From positions 124,001-188,000 of the forward strand of contig NZ_JACGYX010000003.1 of assembly GCF_014119005.1 (NCBI RefSeq): a DNA stretch of 64,000 nucleotides. Direction: 5' to 3'. This DNA is from Psychrobacter sp. GP33 (lineage in GTDB: Bacteria; Pseudomonadota; Gammaproteobacteria; Pseudomonadales; Moraxellaceae). How positions within the stretch are numbered: position 1 is the stretch's first letter; every line of letters starts with the position of its first letter. Shown here piece after piece: positions 63,414 to 64,000 of the stretch. Both the position numbers and the translations under genes were made by a program. A model generated the notes under the pieces. The model made no database searches. It saw nothing but the letters and a program-made list of their open reading frames with translations, and had not been told where the DNA came from.

Positions 63414-64000
63414 CTATTTGCTAAATTGATTCTGACACAGCTCCATAAAAGCGCGCCCATACTGACGAATTTCGGCATCATCGCGTACTGCCATCCAGCT
63501 GGTAAAGCGTCCAAAATGATCGACTGGGATTGCAGTCAGGTTATGATAGTGGCTGGGCTCAAATGCCATCTCAGCAATAATACCGATACCTAAGCCTAAA
63601 CCTACATAAGTACTAATCACATCCGCATCAAGCGCCGCTAGAACAATATCAGGCTCAAGACCAGCGTCACTAAACGCTTTATCAATAGCGCCGCGACCGG
63701 TAAAGCCCCCATGATAAGTAACTATCGGATAGCTGGCAAGGGTAGGTAAGTCGATACTCTCAAGCCCAGCAAGCTCATGGTCACTCGGCACAATCACCCG
63801 ATGCGTCCAATCATAATAACGATAACAGCGTAGATAATTATTATGTAGTAATGATTCAGTCGCAATACCAATATCTGCCTGCCCTCGAATGACCATTTGG
63901 GCAATGGTTTCAGGGTCTGCTTGTTGTAAGATTAAATTTACTTTAGGAAAACGTTCTTTAAATTCTTTTACCACATGCGGCAATACATAGCGCGCTTGAG
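63414..64000 (-). CDS. cysB: CysB-like LysR-family regulator, partial
   Basis: The C-terminal 195 residues of a LysR regulator; the N-terminus with the helix-turn-helix lies beyond the right edge, where the frame continues (QARYVLPHVVKEF). The visible part is the effector domain and matches CysB: QARYVLPHVVKEFKERFPKVNLI, ADIGIATESLLHNN, YDWTHRVIVPSDHELA, YPIVTYHGGFTGRGAIDKAF, and ALDADVISTYVGLGLGIGIIAEMA. CysB-type proteins activate sulfate assimilation genes and respond to acetylserine. Cbl is the alternative. Sulfur genes are not in the window. Confidence 0.85.
   Translation of the reverse strand, partial: QARYVLPHVVKEFKERFPKVNLILQQADPETIAQMVIRGQADIGIATESLLHNNYLRCYRYYDWTHRVIVPSDHELAGLESIDLPTLASYPIVTYHGGFTGRGAIDKAFSDAGLEPDIVLAALDADVISTYVGLGLGIGIIAEMAFEPSHYHNLTAIPVDHFGRFTSWMAVRDDAEIRQYGRAFMELCQNQFSK

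Overview
The window is chromosomal DNA of a gammaproteobacterium of the Moraxellaceae, most probably Psychrobacter. The evidence is moderate A+T richness, the gene order and protein character (a DmdC-type acyl-CoA dehydrogenase pair, a RoxA/YcfD-type oxygenase, a small lipoprotein of a type known from Acinetobacter), and short intergenic spaces closed by strong hairpin terminators. No phage, insertion sequence, CRISPR array, tRNA or rRNA was seen. All genes look intact except two cut by the window edges: a Gcr-family membrane protein on the left and a CysB-like regulator on the right.

Layout. 1-1409: partial Gcr-family gene. 1867-5804: two paralogous acyl-CoA dehydrogenases. 6209-7909: PAS-GGDEF-EAL protein. 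8005-8889: rsmE. 9168-11464: ahcY-metF, preceded by a well-formed S-adenosylhomocysteine riboswitch. 11847-13742: BtuB-like TonB receptor. 14013-16001: large MscS channel. 16127-19851: trpG-trpD-trpC followed by an Smr-domain gene. 20327-21736: glnA. 21936-23661: two secreted proteins (DUF4124, SIMPL). About 23846-23954: ffs, the SRP RNA. 24321-25163: a divergent holD-like gene, then serC. 26613-33296: yejABEF peptide importer with gloB inside it. 33503-36746: PepSY protein, response regulator and sensor kinase. 36811-40473: DUF1345, folE, fabI and a YoaK-family membrane protein. 40547-40711: a 54-residue acidic protein. 41078-42496: DASS transporter. 42639-52173: RoxA-like oxygenase, small lipoprotein, purB, mnmA, ispF, grxD, a hypothetical, mnmG and an AEC transporter. 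52296-60589: heme uptake island. 60733-63093: ornithine-cyclodeaminase-like protein, small membrane protein and luciferase-like monooxygenase. 63414-64000: cysB-like partial gene.

How the genes work together. ahcY and metF form a methyl-cycle operon that the SAH riboswitch should turn on when SAH accumulates. The heme island is divergent: a heme TonB receptor and a HmuY-type surface lipoprotein run left, while HmuS (heme handling) and HmuTUV (periplasmic binding and ABC import) run right, with a Fur-box-like palindrome between them. The PepSY-RR-HK cluster is an envelope-sensing two-component system with a perfect 16-bp tandem repeat before the regulator gene, a plausible autoregulatory site.

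The most notable points are the SAH riboswitch with enlarged P2 and P4 arms, a probable DNA polymerase III psi subunit with a long low-complexity insert, a HmuY-like lipoprotein that appears to carry two HmuY-type modules, the tandem repeat in the two-component promoter, and a small acidic protein with an EF-hand-like loop. No clearly unprecedented multigene system was recognised.
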